From NCBI RefSeq assembly GCF_030316765.1, contig NZ_JASZYT010000008.1, forward strand, positions 310,001 to 374,000: 64,000 nt of DNA, read 5' to 3'. How positions within the stretch are numbered: position 1 is the stretch's first letter; the number at the start of each line of letters is the position of its first letter. Positions 16,377 to 24,741 of this stretch are shown here, piece by piece. The notes below the pieces were generated by a model that was given only the letters and a program-made list of their open reading frames with translations, made no database searches and was not told the origin of the DNA. Origin of the DNA: Variovorax saccharolyticus (GTDB taxonomy: Bacteria > Pseudomonadota > Gammaproteobacteria > Burkholderiales > Burkholderiaceae_C). The position numbers and the translations under genes were made by a program.

Positions 16377-18095
16377 CTAGAACAAGAAATACCGCTGCGT
16401 CATCGGCAGCGACTGCGCCGGATCGCACACCAGCAGCTGCCCGTCGGCGCGCACCGCGTAGGTCTGGTGGTCGATCTCCATCGTCGGCGTGAGCGCGTTG
16501 TGCACCATGTGCTGCTTGCGCACGCCGCGGACGTTCTTGACCGCGCTCAATGTCTTGGCGAGGCCGTAGCGCTCGCCGATGCCCGCCGCCAGCCCGGCCT
16601 GCGAGACGAAGGTCAGCGAGCTGCGCGAGAGCGAGCCGCCGAAGGCGCCGAACATCGGCCGGTAGTGCACCGGCTGCGGCGTCGGGATCGAGGCATTGGG
16701 GTCGCCCATCGCCGCCATCGCGATCGTGCCGCCCTTGATGATCGTGAAGGGCTTGACGCCGAAGAAGGCCGGCTTCCAGACCACCAGGTCGGCCCACTTG
16801 CCGACCTCGATGCTGCCGACCTCGTGCGCGATGCCGTGCGCCAGTGCCGGGTTGATCGTGTACTTGGCGACATAGCGCTTGGCGCGGAAGTTGTCGTTGC
16901 GTTCGACATCCTCGGGCAGCTTGCCGCGCTGGCCCTTCATCTTGTGGGCGGTCTGCCAGCAGCGGATCACGATCTCGCCCACCCGGCCCATGGCCTGGCT
17001 GTCGGAGCTGAACATGCTGATCGCGCCGAGGTCGTGCAGGATGTCCTCGGCCGCGATGGTCTCCTTGCGGATGCGGCTCTCGGCGAAGGCCAGATCCTCG
17101 GGGATGCCGGCGTCCAGGTGGTGGCACACCATCAGCATGTCGACGTGCTCGTCGAGCGTGTTCACGGTGTAGGGCATCGTCGGATTGGTCGACGAGGGCA
17201 GGAAGTTGGCCTCGCCCACCACCCGCAGGATGTCGGGCGCATGGCCGCCGCCCGCGCCTTCGGTATGGAAGGCGCAGATCCCGCGGCCTTTCACGGCGGC
17301 GATGGTGTTCTCGACGAAGCCCGATTCGTTGAGCGTGTCGCTGTGGATCGCCACCTGCGTGTCGGTGGCATCGGCCACGTCCAGGCAGTTGCTGATCGCC
17401 GATGGCGTGGTGCCCCAGTCCTCGTGCAGCTTGAGGCCGATCACGCCGGCATCGATCTGCTCGTGCAGCGAAGCCGGCAGGCTGGCGTTGCCCTTGCCCA
17501 GGAAGCCGAGGTTCATCGGGAAGGCGTCGGCCGCCTGCAGCATGCGCTCGATGTGCCAGGGGCCCGGCGTCGCGGTGGTCGCGAAGGTGCCGGTCGCCGG
17601 GCCGGTGCCGCCGCCCAGCATGGTGGTCACGCCCGAGGCCAGCGCCTCCTCGATCTGCTGCGGGCAGATGAAATGGATGTGGCTGTCGATGCCGCCCGCG
17701 GTGACGATGTTGCCTTCGCAGCTGATCACCTCGGTGCCGGCGCCGATCACGATGTCGACGCCCGGCTGGACGTCGGGGTTGCCGGCCTTGCCGATGGCGA
17801 CGATGCGGCCGTCCTTCAGGCCGATGTCGGCCTTCACGATGCCCCAGTGGTCGAGGATCAGCGCATTGGTCATCACGGTGTCGACCGTGCCTTCGGCGCG
17901 CGTGCGCTGGCCCTGCGCCATGCCGTCGCGGATGGTCTTGCCGCCGCCGAACTTCACTTCCTCGCCGTAGCCGCCGGCGTGCAGCGTGTAGTCCTCCTCG
18001 ACCTCGATCACGAGGTCGGTGTCGGCGAGACGGATGCGGTCGCCCACGGTGGGGCCGAAGATTTCGGCGTAGGCACGCCGCCCGATGGTTGCCAT
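16377..18095 (-). CDS. ureC: Urease alpha (catalytic) subunit UreC
   Basis: A 572-residue amidohydrolase with the dinickel site. All catalytic residues are present with a constant +5 offset from Klebsiella numbering: His139 and His141 in HIHF, the carbamylated Lys222 in GLKLHED, His251, His277 in CAFHTEG, the flap Cys324-His325 in MVCHHLD, and Asp365 in SSDSQAMG. It hydrolyses urea to ammonia and carbamate in the cytoplasm. It starts one base after the ureB stop, so the two are coupled. Confidence 0.98.
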   Translation of the reverse strand: MATIGRRAYAEIFGPTVGDRIRLADTDLVIEVEEDYTLHAGGYGEEVKFGGGKTIRDGMAQGQRTRAEGTVDTVMTNALILDHWGIVKADIGLKDGRIVAIGKAGNPDVQPGVDIVIGAGTEVISCEGNIVTAGGIDSHIHFICPQQIEEALASGVTTMLGGGTGPATGTFATTATPGPWHIERMLQAADAFPMNLGFLGKGNASLPASLHEQIDAGVIGLKLHEDWGTTPSAISNCLDVADATDTQVAIHSDTLNESGFVENTIAAVKGRGICAFHTEGAGGGHAPDILRVVGEANFLPSSTNPTMPYTVNTLDEHVDMLMVCHHLDAGIPEDLAFAESRIRKETIAAEDILHDLGAISMFSSDSQAMGRVGEIVIRCWQTAHKMKGQRGKLPEDVERNDNFRAKRYVAKYTINPALAHGIAHEVGSIEVGKWADLVVWKPAFFGVKPFTIIKGGTIAMAAMGDPNASIPTPQPVHYRPMFGAFGGSLSRSSLTFVSQAGLAAGIGERYGLAKTLSAVKNVRGVRKQHMVHNALTPTMEIDHQTYAVRADGQLLVCDPAQSLPMTQRYFLF

Positions 18096-18401
18096 CTAGA
18101 GCTTTCCTTGAACCAGGCCGCGAAACCCGTAGATCACGCGGTCACCCGAAAAATCCACCAGCTCGACCGTGCGCTGCTGGCCCGGCTCGAAGCGCACCGC
18201 CGTGCCCGAGGCAATGTTCAGCCGCATGCCGCGCGCGGCCTCGCGGTCGAAGCCCAGGGCGCCGTTGGTCTCGGCGAAGTGGTAGTGCGAGCCGACCTGG
18301 ATCGGCCGGTCGGCGGTGTTCTGGACCACCAGCGTGATCGCGCGGCGGCCGGGATTGAGGACGTGCTCGCCCTCGTCGGTGATGAGTTCGCCAGGGATCA
18401 T
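18096..18401 (-). CDS. ureB: Urease beta subunit UreB
   Basis: A 101-residue subunit, normal length for a three-subunit bacterial urease. It begins MIPGEL and has the typical VQNTADRPIQVGSHYHF and GMRLNIASGTAVRFEPG segments. The start was placed at the conserved MIPGEL; an open frame upstream is an antisense-like shadow of ureJ. It lies between ureJ and ureC. Confidence 0.96.
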   Translation of the reverse strand: MIPGELITDEGEHVLNPGRRAITLVVQNTADRPIQVGSHYHFAETNGALGFDREAARGMRLNIASGTAVRFEPGQQRTVELVDFSGDRVIYGFRGLVQGKL

Positions 18402-18411
18402 CGATGCCGCC

Positions 18412-19020
18412 TCAGGCCAGTGCGCCGCCGAGCAGCGCCACGCCGAACAACGCCACCGCGGCGCCCGCGATGCGCGGCAGCCAGCGATGGCCGTGGCGCA
18501 ACGCCCATCCCGCGGCGATGCCGACCGCGTGCAGCAGGACGGTGGCGGCGAGCATGCCCACAAGGGTCAGGGCGGCGGCGCCGGATTCGCCGTGCAGCTC
18601 CTGGCCGTGCGCAATGCCGTGGAAGACTGCGAAGACGCCGACCAGCGCGGCGGCCGCGAGCGGCGGCAGGCGCCGTTGCGTCAGGACCAGCAGGCCCAGC
18701 ACCAGCAGCGAGGCCGCGATCATCGGCTCGACCGCCGGCAGCTGCACGCCGGCCAGTCCGGCCAGCGCGCCGGCCAGCAGCATCGAGGCGAAGCCCAGCG
18801 GCGCCCACAGCAGGTCGGGCCAGGCCCGGCGGGCGGTGAGGGCGCTCCAGAGGCCGACCGCGACCATCGCCGCCAGGTGGTCGGCGCCGGTCAGCGGATG
18901 CATGAAGCCGGCGAGCAAGCCGTGGTGCAGGCCGGCGTCGACCCCGGTGTGGGCGCTGGCGGCCAGCGGCAGGGCCGCGAGCAGCAATGCGAGAACGGGT
19001 GCAGTACGGGTGATGCGCAT
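18412..19020 (-). CDS. ureJ: HupE/UreJ family nickel/cobalt transport membrane protein
   Basis: A 202-residue protein with a signal-like first segment ending ALPLAASA, then about six membrane helices. The motif HTGVDAGLHHGLLAGFMHPLTGADHL near the start holds the histidines and aspartate seen in HupE proteins (split here as HTGVDAG and HPLTGADHL), and VFHGIAHGQEL lies later. UreJ proteins are thought to move nickel across the membrane for urease or hydrogenase. It stands between ureA and ureB, the common betaproteobacterial order. Confidence 0.9.
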   Translation of the reverse strand: MRITRTAPVLALLLAALPLAASAHTGVDAGLHHGLLAGFMHPLTGADHLAAMVAVGLWSALTARRAWPDLLWAPLGFASMLLAGALAGLAGVQLPAVEPMIAASLLVLGLLVLTQRRLPPLAAAALVGVFAVFHGIAHGQELHGESGAAALTLVGMLAATVLLHAVGIAAGWALRHGHRWLPRIAGAAVALFGVALLGGALA

Positions 19021-19064
19021 GATGGTGTCCTTGTTGTTGTGCGAAACGCTGCGAAGAGAGGCCG

Positions 19065-19367
19065 TCAGACGATCGGCTGGTGCACGGTCACCAGCTTGGT
19101 GCCGTCCGGGAAGGTCGCCTCGACCTGGATATCGGGAATCATCTCGGCGATGCCGTCCATGACGTCGGCCCGGGTCAGCACCGCGCGGCCTTCGCTCATC
19201 AGGGCGGCGACGCTCTTGCCGTCCCGCGCACCCTCCATCACGGCGGCCGAGATCAGCGCCACGGCCTCGGGGTAGTTGAGCTTGAGCCCGCGGGCCCGGC
19301 GCCGTTCGGCCAGCAGGGCTGCGGTGAAGATCAGCAGCTTGTCTTTTTCGCGCGGTGTGAGTTCCAT
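19065..19367 (-). CDS. ureA: Urease gamma subunit UreA
   Basis: A 100-residue subunit beginning MELTPREKDKLL, with LNYPEAVALI and MIPDIQVEATFPDGTKLVTVH at the end, all typical of UreA. It is the first gene of the operon here; ureD, which usually precedes it, is not found upstream because the divergent sensor gene starts only about 90 bases away. A candidate sigma-70 promoter (19395-19422, minus strand) would start the transcript about 20 bases before the ATG. Confidence 0.97.
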   Translation of the reverse strand: MELTPREKDKLLIFTAALLAERRRARGLKLNYPEAVALISAAVMEGARDGKSVAALMSEGRAVLTRADVMDGIAEMIPDIQVEATFPDGTKLVTVHQPIV

Positions 19368-19394
19368 GGGTGCGGAGGCTTCTGGAGGCAGGCC

Positions 19395-19422
19395 ATTATT
19401 GGGCGGTCCTTGCCAGTTGCAA
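19395..19422 (-). promoter_or_regulatory. ureA: Candidate sigma-70 promoter of the urease operon
   Basis: On the minus strand TTGCAA (-35) and AATAAT (-10) are 16 bases apart. The predicted start lies about 20 bases before the ureA ATG. TTGCAA is the core of the palindrome GTTGCAAC at 19416-19423. The match is moderate (4/6 and 5/6) and unproven. Confidence 0.4.
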
Positions 19423-19426
19423 CAGT

Positions 19427-19462
19427 CGTGCCGTGGCACGGAACCTGCACCGATCTGGTGTG
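19427..19462. promoter_or_regulatory. Control region with palindrome, sigma-54-like promoter and NtrC-like site
   Basis: Three signals overlap. CGTGCCGTGGCACG (19427-19440) is a perfect 14-base palindrome. TGGCACG-N4-CTGCA (19434-19449, plus strand) fits the -24/-12 sigma-54 pattern with exact spacing and one mismatch in TTGCA. TGCACC-N5-GGTGTG (19446-19462) fits the NtrC site TGCACC-N5-GGTGCA in 10 of 12 positions. The NtrC-like site reaches into the chosen start codon of the sensor gene, so the start or the site may be wrong. Confidence 0.35.
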
Positions 19463-22400
19463 GATTCCATCGCCGTTCCCCCCGCTCCGAGCGACGAAGC
19501 GCCGCAGCGCATCGTCAAGGTCCGGCGCGACTACAACAGCTGGGTCGCCCGCGAGACGCTGGAGGACTACGCGCTGCGCTACACGCCGCAGCGCTTTCGC
19601 CGGATGTCCGAGTGGCGGGTGGCCAGTACGGCTTTCGGTGGCGCCGCCTCCTTCCTGATCCTGGAGGCGGTCGGCGCCACGCTGCTGGTGCAGTACGGCT
19701 TCGTCAACGCCTTCTGGGCCATCCTGGTCACCGGGCTGATCATCTTCCTGGCGGGCCTGCCGATCAGCGTCTATGCCGCGCGCTACGGCGTCGACATGGA
19801 CCTGCTCACGCGCGGCGCCGGCTTCGGCTACATCGGCTCGACCCTGACCTCGCTGATCTACGCCTCCTTCACCTTCATCTTCTTCGCCCTCGAGGCCGCG
19901 GTGATGGCCTATGCGCTCGAGCTCGCGCTCGGCGTGCCGCCGGTCTGGGGCTACCTGGTCTGCGCGCTGGTGGTGATCCCGCTGGTCACGCACGGCATCT
20001 CGGCCATCAGCCGGCTGCAGGTCTGGACCCAGCCGGTCTGGCTGCTGATGCTGGTGGTGCCCTTCGGCTATGTGCTGGCGCGCGATCCTGGTGCGTTCGC
20101 TGGTGTCACGCACTACATCGGTTCGAAGTCCAAGGTCGATGGCTTCGATCTGCACCTTTTCGGTGCTGCGTTGACCGTCGGCATCGCGCTGATCACGCAG
20201 ATGGGCGAGCAGGCCGACTACCTGCGCTTCATGCCGGCGCGCACGGCGGCCAACCGCGGCCGCTGGTGGGCCGGCGTGCTGGCGGGCGGTCCCGGCTGGG
20301 TGGTGATGGGCGTGCTCAAGATGCTCGGCGGCGCCCTGCTGGCCTACCTGGCGATCAGCCACATGGTGCCGCCCGAGCGCGCGGTCGACCCCAACCAGAT
20401 GTACCTGGCGGCCTACGAGTACGTGTTCCCGAACTACGGCTGGGCGGTGGCGGCGACCGCGATCTTCGTCGTCATCTCGCAGCTCAAGATCAACGTCACC
20501 AATGCTTATGCCGGCTCGCTGGCCTGGAGCAACTTCTTCTCGCGCGTCACGCACAGCCATCCGGGCCGCGTGGTGTGGGTGGTGTTCAACGCGCTGATCG
20601 CCTTCATGCTGATGGAGATGAACGTGTTCGAGGCGCTCGGCGACGTGCTGGGCCTCTACGCCAACATCGCGATCGCCTGGATGATGGCGGTGGTGGCCGA
20701 CCTGGTCATCAACAAGCCGCTGGGCCTGTCGCCGCCGGGCATCGAGTTCAAGCGGGCGCATCTCTGGGACATCAACCCGGTCGGAGTCGGCGCGATGGCG
20801 CTGGCCTCGGTGCTGTCGATCACCGCGCACCTGGGGGTGTTCGGGCCGCTGGCGCAGGCCTTCTCGGCGCTGATCGCGCTCGGCACCGCCTTCGTTGCCT
20901 CGCCCCTGATCGCCTGGGCCACGCGCGGCAAGTACTACATCGCGCGGCTCTCCAACGAAGACGGCGCCCCGCCTTTTTCGCCGTCGCCGCGTCGCTCGGC
21001 GATCCGCTGGGCGCGGGTCGAGTCCGGCGCCGGCAGCTATCGTCGGCTGGTCACGCAACGCTGCGTGATCTGCGAGCGCGAATACGAAGGCCCGGACATG
21101 GCGCACTGCCCGGCCTACCAAGGCGCGATCTGCTCGCTCTGCTGCACCCTGGACGCCCGCTGCGGCGATCTCTGCAAGCCGCAGGCGAGCTTGTCGGCGC
21201 AGTGGTCGGGCACGCTGCGCTGGCTGCTGCCGCGCCGCGTCTGGCCCTACCTCGACACCGGGCTCGGCCATTTCCTGCTGCTGATGCTGATCGTGGTGCC
21301 GCTCTTGGCCGGCGTCTTCGGCGTGCTCTACCAGCAGGAGTTGCGCGCGCTCGGCGATGCGGTCTTCAGCGACAGCGTGCGGCCGGGCGTGCAGCCGGAC
21401 TCGCTGCGCTCGGGCTTCCTGAAGGCCTACATGGCGCTGCTGGTGATCGCAGGCATCGTCGCCTGGTGGCTGGTGCTGGCACACCAGAGCCGCAAGGTGG
21501 CGCAGGAGGAATCGAACCGCCAGACCCACCTGCTGGTGCGCGAGATCGAGCTGCACCGCAAGACCGACCGGGCGCTGCAGGCGGCCAAGCAGAGCGCCGA
21601 CCAGGCGCGTTCCGTCGCCGAGGAAGCGAAGCTGGCGGCCGACCAGGCCAACCAGGCCAAGAGCCGCTACATCAGCGCCATCAGCCACGAACTGCGCACG
21701 CCGCTCAACAGCATCCTGGGCTATGCGCAGCTGATGGGCGAGGACGCCGCCGTGCCGCCGCATCGGCGGCAGGCGGTGGCGGTGATCAAGCGCGGCGGCG
21801 AGCACCTGCTGTCCTTGATCGAAGGCACGCTCGACATCGCCCACATCGAGGCCGGCAAGCTCACGCTCAATGCCCGGGCCATGCTGTTCGCCGACCTCAT
21901 GAGCGAGCTGGCCGACATGTTCGAACTCGAGGCGGCCGAGAAGGGCCTGGCCTTCCGCTTCGAGCCCAGCGGCAGCCTGCCCGAACTGGTGCGGGCCGAC
22001 GAGAAGCGCGTGCGGCAGATCCTCATCAACCTGCTCGGCAACGCGATCAAGTTCACCGCCGCCGGCCAGGTCACGCTGCGGCTGCGCTATGCGCGCGAGT
22101 TCGCGGCGATCGAGATCGAGGACACCGGGCCGGGGATGTCGGCCGAGGAGCTCGGCCGCATCTTCGAGCCCTTCGCGCGCGGCGCCACGGCCGGCCCGGC
22201 CGCGCCCGGCGCCGGCCTGGGGCTGACGATCGCCAAGATGCTGATCGACCTGATGGGCGGCGAGATGAGCGTGCAGAGCACGCCCGGCGTCGGCTCGGTG
22301 TTCAGCGTGCGGCTGTTCCTGCCGCGCGTGCACGAGGTGCCTGCCGGCGCCGGCCGCCGCCTGCCCGCGCCGGTGGCGCGCCAGCGGCGCGGCTACGAGG

Positions 22401-23023
22401 GCCGGCGCCGCCGCCTGCTGGTGGTCGACAACGAGGAGGCCGACCGCGAACTGCTGGTGCAGGTGCTCGCGCCGCTGGGCTTCGAGCTGCGCACCGCCGC
22501 CAGCGGCCACGATGCGCTGGACCTGGTCGCGGCCGGCTGGCGCCCGGACGCGATGTTCGTCGACCTCGCCATGCCGGGCATCGACGGCTGGGAGACCATC
22601 CGCCGCGCGCGCGCTCTCGGCCTGGCCGGCGCCGCGGTGGCGATCGTCTCGGCCAACGCCTTCGACAAGCGGCTGGACAACGATGTCGGCATCACGCCCG
22701 ATGACTTTTTCGTCAAGCCGGTGCGGCACAGCGAACTGCTCGACTGGCTCGAGCGCCGCCTGGGCATCCGCTGGACCGAGAGCCCGGCTGCGCCGCCGGC
22801 GTCCGGACAGGCCGCCGCGGTGCTGCCCTCGAGCACACGCCTGCGCGCGCTCGGGGAGGCGGTCGGCCTGGGGTATTTTCGAGGCATCATGAACCAGCTC
22901 GACGACATCGACTCGGCCCAGCCCGAGTGCGCCGCCTGGACCGCGGCCCAGCGCGAACTGGCGCGGCAGTTCCAGTTCGAGGCGATGAGCCGGGCCCTGA
23001 GCGCGGCGGTGGGAAGCACATGA
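19460..23023 (+). CDS. NCS1-family transporter fused to a hybrid sensor histidine kinase
   Basis: A 1187-residue membrane protein from GTG 19460 (GTG codons at 19433 and 19370 are alternatives; no good ribosome site precedes any). Order: NCS1 transporter domain, about 12 helices (residues 25-495); a segment with eight cysteines (535, 538, 550, 558, 561, 562, 568, 572); two more helices (about 604-624 and 655-675); a coiled coil; kinase with phospho-His743 in ISHELRTPLN, N-box NLLGNAIKF and G-boxes DTGPGM and GAGLGL; receiver with Asp1035 and Lys1086; and a helical tail without histidine. NCS1 proteins move cytosine, allantoin, hydantoins or similar compounds, so the domain probably senses or imports such a ligand. 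It overlaps the response regulator gene (ATGA) and is divergent from ureA. Confidence 0.88.
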   Translation: MDSIAVPPAPSDEAPQRIVKVRRDYNSWVARETLEDYALRYTPQRFRRMSEWRVASTAFGGAASFLILEAVGATLLVQYGFVNAFWAILVTGLIIFLAGLPISVYAARYGVDMDLLTRGAGFGYIGSTLTSLIYASFTFIFFALEAAVMAYALELALGVPPVWGYLVCALVVIPLVTHGISAISRLQVWTQPVWLLMLVVPFGYVLARDPGAFAGVTHYIGSKSKVDGFDLHLFGAALTVGIALITQMGEQADYLRFMPARTAANRGRWWAGVLAGGPGWVVMGVLKMLGGALLAYLAISHMVPPERAVDPNQMYLAAYEYVFPNYGWAVAATAIFVVISQLKINVTNAYAGSLAWSNFFSRVTHSHPGRVVWVVFNALIAFMLMEMNVFEALGDVLGLYANIAIAWMMAVVADLVINKPLGLSPPGIEFKRAHLWDINPVGVGAMALASVLSITAHLGVFGPLAQAFSALIALGTAFVASPLIAWATRGKYYIARLSNEDGAPPFSPSPRRSAIRWARVESGAGSYRRLVTQRCVICEREYEGPDMAHCPAYQGAICSLCCTLDARCGDLCKPQASLSAQWSGTLRWLLPRRVWPYLDTGLGHFLLLMLIVVPLLAGVFGVLYQQELRALGDAVFSDSVRPGVQPDSLRSGFLKAYMALLVIAGIVAWWLVLAHQSRKVAQEESNRQTHLLVREIELHRKTDRALQAAKQSADQARSVAEEAKLAADQANQAKSRYISAISHELRTPLNSILGYAQLMGEDAAVPPHRRQAVAVIKRGGEHLLSLIEGTLDIAHIEAGKLTLNARAMLFADLMSELADMFELEAAEKGLAFRFEPSGSLPELVRADEKRVRQILINLLGNAIKFTAAGQVTLRLRYAREFAAIEIEDTGPGMSAEELGRIFEPFARGATAGPAAPGAGLGLTIAKMLIDLMGGEMSVQSTPGVGSVFSVRLFLPRVHEVPAGAGRRLPAPVARQRRGYEGRRRRLLVVDNEEADRELLVQVLAPLGFELRTAASGHDALDLVAAGWRPDAMFVDLAMPGIDGWETIRRARALGLAGAAVAIVSANAFDKRLDNDVGITPDDFFVKPVRHSELLDWLERRLGIRWTESPAAPPASGQAAAVLPSSTRLRALGEAVGLGYFRGIMNQLDDIDSAQPECAAWTAAQRELARQFQFEAMSRALSAAVGST

Positions 23024-24036
23024 GCGACGCGAAGAATCCCCCGATGCTGGTCGACACGCTGCGCGGCAGCGGCGGCAACAGCGACCTGGTGCTGATCGTC
23101 GACGACGTGCCGGACAACCTCGCGGTGCTGCACGACGCGCTCGACGAATCGGGCTACACCGTGCTGGTCGCCACCAGCGGCGAGCAGGCGCTGCAGCGCG
23201 CGGCGCAGGCGCGCCCCGACATCGTGCTGCTCGACGCGATGATGCCGGGCATCGACGGCTTCGAGGTCGCGCGCCGGCTCAAGGCCGATGCCGCGACCGC
23301 GCACATCCCGATCGTCTTCATGACCGGCCTCACCGAGACCGAGCACCTGGTCGCCGCACTGGAGGCCGGCGGCGTCGACTACGTGACCAAGCCGATCAAG
23401 CCCAAGGAAGTGCTGGCGCGCATGAACGTCCACCTGCAGGGCGCCCGGCGCGCGCGGCAGGAGGCGCAGCAGGCGGGCCAGGCGCGCAATGCGCTCGACG
23501 CCTTCGGCTACGCCAGCATCACGGTGCGCATGCCCGAGGGCAAGCTGATCTGGCAGACCGCGCTGGCGCGCGAGATGCTGATGCGCTATTGCGGCACCAG
23601 CGCGCCGGTGACGCCGCCTGCGATCCTCGAATGGCTGCAGCGGCACCTGCCCGATGCGCAGCAGCGGCAGATCGAGCCGCCGGCCCTGGCGATCGCGCAG
23701 GGCGCGGCCAGCCTGAGCCTGCGCCTTCACCAGCAGACCGGCCACGACGACGATGGCGACGACTGGCTGATCATCATGCGCGAGGTGTCGGACACCGCGG
23801 TGATCGAGGCCATGAGCCTGAGCCTGAAGCTCACGGCACGCGAGGCCGAGGTGCTGTACTGGGTGGTCAAGGGCAAGACCAACAAGGACATCGGCGAGAT
23901 CCTCGGCAGCAGCCCCGCGACCGCCAAGAAGCACCTGGAGCGGGTCTACGTGAAGCTGGGCGTCGAGACGCGCACCGCGGCGGCGGGCGTTGCCATGAAG
24001 CGGATCCGGGAACTTCAGCCCCAGTTCGAGATATAG
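23020..24036 (+). CDS. LuxR-type response regulator, partner of the NCS1-kinase
   Basis: A 338-residue regulator. The receiver spans about 22-140 with the acidic pair Asp28-Asp29, phospho-acceptor Asp72 in LLDAMMPG and Lys124 in TKPI. A central part (about 160-260) with GYASITVRMPEGKLIW has a PAS-like look. The C-terminal LuxR helix-turn-helix (270-330) includes LTAREAEVL and KGKTNKDIGEILGSSPATAKKH split across the two helices. The ATG overlaps the sensor stop, so they are a cognate pair. Likely targets are the divergent ureA promoter and its own operon, as palindromes lie between them. Confidence 0.92.
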   Translation: MSDAKNPPMLVDTLRGSGGNSDLVLIVDDVPDNLAVLHDALDESGYTVLVATSGEQALQRAAQARPDIVLLDAMMPGIDGFEVARRLKADAATAHIPIVFMTGLTETEHLVAALEAGGVDYVTKPIKPKEVLARMNVHLQGARRARQEAQQAGQARNALDAFGYASITVRMPEGKLIWQTALAREMLMRYCGTSAPVTPPAILEWLQRHLPDAQQRQIEPPALAIAQGAASLSLRLHQQTGHDDDGDDWLIIMREVSDTAVIEAMSLSLKLTAREAEVLYWVVKGKTNKDIGEILGSSPATAKKHLERVYVKLGVETRTAAAGVAMKRIRELQPQFEI

Positions 24037-24071
24037 GGCCTTGTCATGCACGGCTCCTAGAATGCGCGGCC

Positions 24072-24737
24072 ATGGCCCGACGTATTCTTGCCCCGCTGCT
24101 CGGCACTCTTGCGCTGCAGGCTCAGGCGGCCGGCCATTTCGACATCGACGACGCCGGCACGCTGGACCCGGGCCAATGCCAGTATGAAGTCTGGGGTGGC
24201 CGCTTCGGCGCCGCGCCGGTCACCGACTACCACCTCGGGCCGGCCTGCCGGGTCGGGCCGGTCGAACTCGGCTTCAACATCGATCGTGCGCTGGTCCCGG
24301 GCGAGCGGGCCTGGGGCGCGGGGCCGCAGCTCAAGTGGACCTTCATGGGGCAGCAGGAGGACGCGCGCCTCAGCGCGGCGCTGTTCTTCAGCGCGGTCTG
24401 GGACGTGACGCACGGCGGCCGTGCGGGCGGGCAGTTCGTGGTGCCCGTGACCTGGCGCGCTCTCGACAGCCTCTACGTCAACCTCAACCTGGGCTATGAC
24501 TGGACGCCCGGCAGCGGCGAGCGCACCGGACGCGGCGGCCAGCAGGGCGCCTGGGAAGTCAACGACAAGCTGTGGCTGGTCTTCGAGCGCTTTCGTGCGG
24601 TCGACGTGTGGACCTCGCGTGCCGGCCTGCGCTTCAACCTGACGCCGACTCTGAGCGTCGACCTGAGCGCCGCGCGCAGCGGGCCGGACCGGGTCCGGGG
24701 CTACGCGATCGGGCTCAATCAGGTCTTCGAGCGCTAG
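24072..24737 (+). CDS. Secreted protein of unknown function, possibly outer-membrane beta-barrel
   Basis: A 221-residue protein with a signal peptide (MARRILAPLLGTLALQAQA). The mature part alternates short hydrophobic and polar stretches with many aromatic residues (FFSAVWDV, LYVNLNLGYDW, LWLVFERF) and ends with Phe-Glu-Arg, consistent with a small beta-barrel of the type that has no named function. It starts 35 bases after the response regulator and may be the last gene of its operon. No catalytic motif is visible. Confidence 0.72.
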   Translation: MARRILAPLLGTLALQAQAAGHFDIDDAGTLDPGQCQYEVWGGRFGAAPVTDYHLGPACRVGPVELGFNIDRALVPGERAWGAGPQLKWTFMGQQEDARLSAALFFSAVWDVTHGGRAGGQFVVPVTWRALDSLYVNLNLGYDWTPGSGERTGRGGQQGAWEVNDKLWLVFERFRAVDVWTSRAGLRFNLTPTLSVDLSAARSGPDRVRGYAIGLNQVFER

Positions 24738-24741
24738 CCGA

